Part shown: piece after piece, positions 6,833 to 7,634 of the stretch
How the letters are laid out: each line of letters starts with the position of its first letter
Position numbering within the stretch: position 1 is the stretch's first letter
Assembly (NCBI GenBank): GCA_947173915.1
Contig: CAMWGZ010000055.1
Coordinates: forward strand, 1-7,634
Length of the DNA: 7,634 nucleotides
Source of the DNA: an uncultured Alistipes sp.
Lineage (GTDB): Bacteria; Bacteroidota; Bacteroidia; Bacteroidales; Rikenellaceae
Direction of reading: 5' to 3'
Made by a program: the position numbers and the translations under genes
Notes under the pieces: model-generated
Seen by the model: the letters and a program-made list of their open reading frames with translations, nothing else
Told to the model about the DNA's origin: nothing
Databases searched by the model: none

Positions 6833-7634
6833 CGAGTTCGAGCATCTGCTGCTGGAATGCCTTGTCCGTTTCGATCTGATTCGACACGGCCTTGCAGGAG
6901 TGGAGCACCGTGGCGTGGTTGCGCTTGCCGATCGCCGCTCCGATCGCGATCAGCGGCGACTTGGTGTGCTGCTTGGCCAGATACATGGCTATCTGCCGGG
7001 CCTGGGCCACCTTGCGGGTACGCTCCGGAGAGTTGAGCCGCTCGGCATCTATGTCGAAGTATTCGCACACGACACGGATGATCTGCTCGATGGTAACCTC
7101 CTTCTGGAACACCTGTACGTAGATCTTCAGGATCTCCCGCGCCAGGGCCGGCGTGATCTTGCGCCCCAGGTAGGAGGCGTGTGCGATCAGGGCCGAGAGG
7201 GCACCCTCGATCTCCCGCACGTTGGCCGAGATGTTGTTGGCCAGGTAGGCGATTACCTCGTCCGATATGGGGATGTTGAGCTTCTGGGCCTTTGCCTTGA
7301 TGATCTTGATCTTGGTGTCGTAATCGGGCGCATTGACCTGCGTCGAGAGTCCCCATTTGAAGCGGGTCAGCAGGCGTTGTTCGATGTCTTTCAGCTCCAC
7401 GGGCGGTTTGTCCGACGTCAGCACGAGTTGTTTGCCGGCCAGTTGCAGGTGGTTGAAGATGTTGAAGAACGCGTTCTGCGTGCCCGTCTTGCCCGTCAGT
7501 TCCTGAATGTCGTCGATGATCAGGACGTCGATCATCTGGTAGAAGTGGATGAAGTCCGGAATCTCCCCGTTTTTGTAAGCGGTCTGGAACTGCGCCTGGA
7601 ATTTGTTCATCGAGACGTAGAGCACCTGCAGTTC
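6813..7634 (-). CDS. dnaA: DnaA, chromosomal replication initiator, N-terminus cut by the window edge
   Basis: The last 273 residues of DnaA; the reading frame is open to the right edge, so the true start, domains I-II and Walker A are outside. Counting from the first visible residue: Walker B VLIIDDIQ (37-44), sensor 1 LTSD (72-75), the box VII arginine finger in LLTRFKWGL (R91), sensor 2 NVREIEGAL (138-146, R140), then the DNA-binding domain IV from about 180, with the basic ERTRKVAQARQIAMYLAK (204-221) and the DnaA signature IGAAIGKRNHATVLHSC (231-247). DnaA-ATP binds DnaA boxes at oriC, opens the duplex and recruits the replicative helicase. The signature has N239 where E. coli has aspartate (GRDHTT). 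The end is intact, stopping at a TAA in a terminator loop. The next gene downstream is convergent addB. Hda is excluded because domain IV is present. Confidence 0.97.
   Translation of the reverse strand, partial: ELQVLYVSMNKFQAQFQTAYKNGEIPDFIHFYQMIDVLIIDDIQELTGKTGTQNAFFNIFNHLQLAGKQLVLTSDKPPVELKDIEQRLLTRFKWGLSTQVNAPDYDTKIKIIKAKAQKLNIPISDEVIAYLANNISANVREIEGALSALIAHASYLGRKITPALAREILKIYVQVFQKEVTIEQIIRVVCEYFDIDAERLNSPERTRKVAQARQIAMYLAKQHTKSPLIAIGAAIGKRNHATVLHSCKAVSNQIETDKAFQQQMLELEKLILA

Noticed and set aside
6607..7356. A 249-codon minus-strand frame that covers the intergenic region and overlaps dnaA
   Set aside because: It is a shifted frame over the conserved dnaA coding sequence, and its product has no recognisable features.

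Overview
The window is GC-rich bacterial DNA that most likely comes from a member of the Bacteroidota, probably a GC-rich Bacteroidales such as Alistipes or another Rikenellaceae. Three things suggest this: a TAnnTTTG-type promoter element in front of one gene, start regions that are A-rich rather than carrying a Shine-Dalgarno motif, and a small exported protein resembling the GIN/DUF2807 family that is common in this phylum. The genus is inferred, not proven.

Layout. Positions 1-2747 (minus strand) hold the first 915 codons of an AddA-type UvrD-family helicase. The gene runs off the left edge just as its C-terminal nuclease domain begins. Positions 2748-2978 are a divergent intergenic region with candidate promoters for both sides and a short dyad. 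Positions 2979-3737 (plus) encode an exported GIN-like protein. After 13 bases comes 3751-6594 (plus), a complete 947-residue AddB-type nuclease with the full set of iron-sulfur cysteines. Positions 6595-6812 contain no convincing gene but end in a strong hairpin terminator. Positions 6813-7634 (minus) are the C-terminal part of the replication initiator DnaA, whose start lies beyond the right edge.

How the genes work together. AddA and AddB should form the AddAB helicase-nuclease, which resects double-strand DNA breaks and prepares 3' single strands for RecA. Here the two subunits are divergently transcribed, and the GIN-like gene sits between them at the head of the addB transcription unit. 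AddB converges on dnaA, and the hairpin between them, which contains the dnaA stop codon in its loop, may stop transcription from both sides.

I found no mobile element, CRISPR array, RNA gene or obvious new system. This is mostly a housekeeping DNA repair and replication locus. The points most worth a second look are the split arrangement of addAB around an envelope protein gene, the stop-codon-in-loop terminator, and the very strong avoidance of TTA, CTA and TCA codons, which creates long spurious antisense reading frames.
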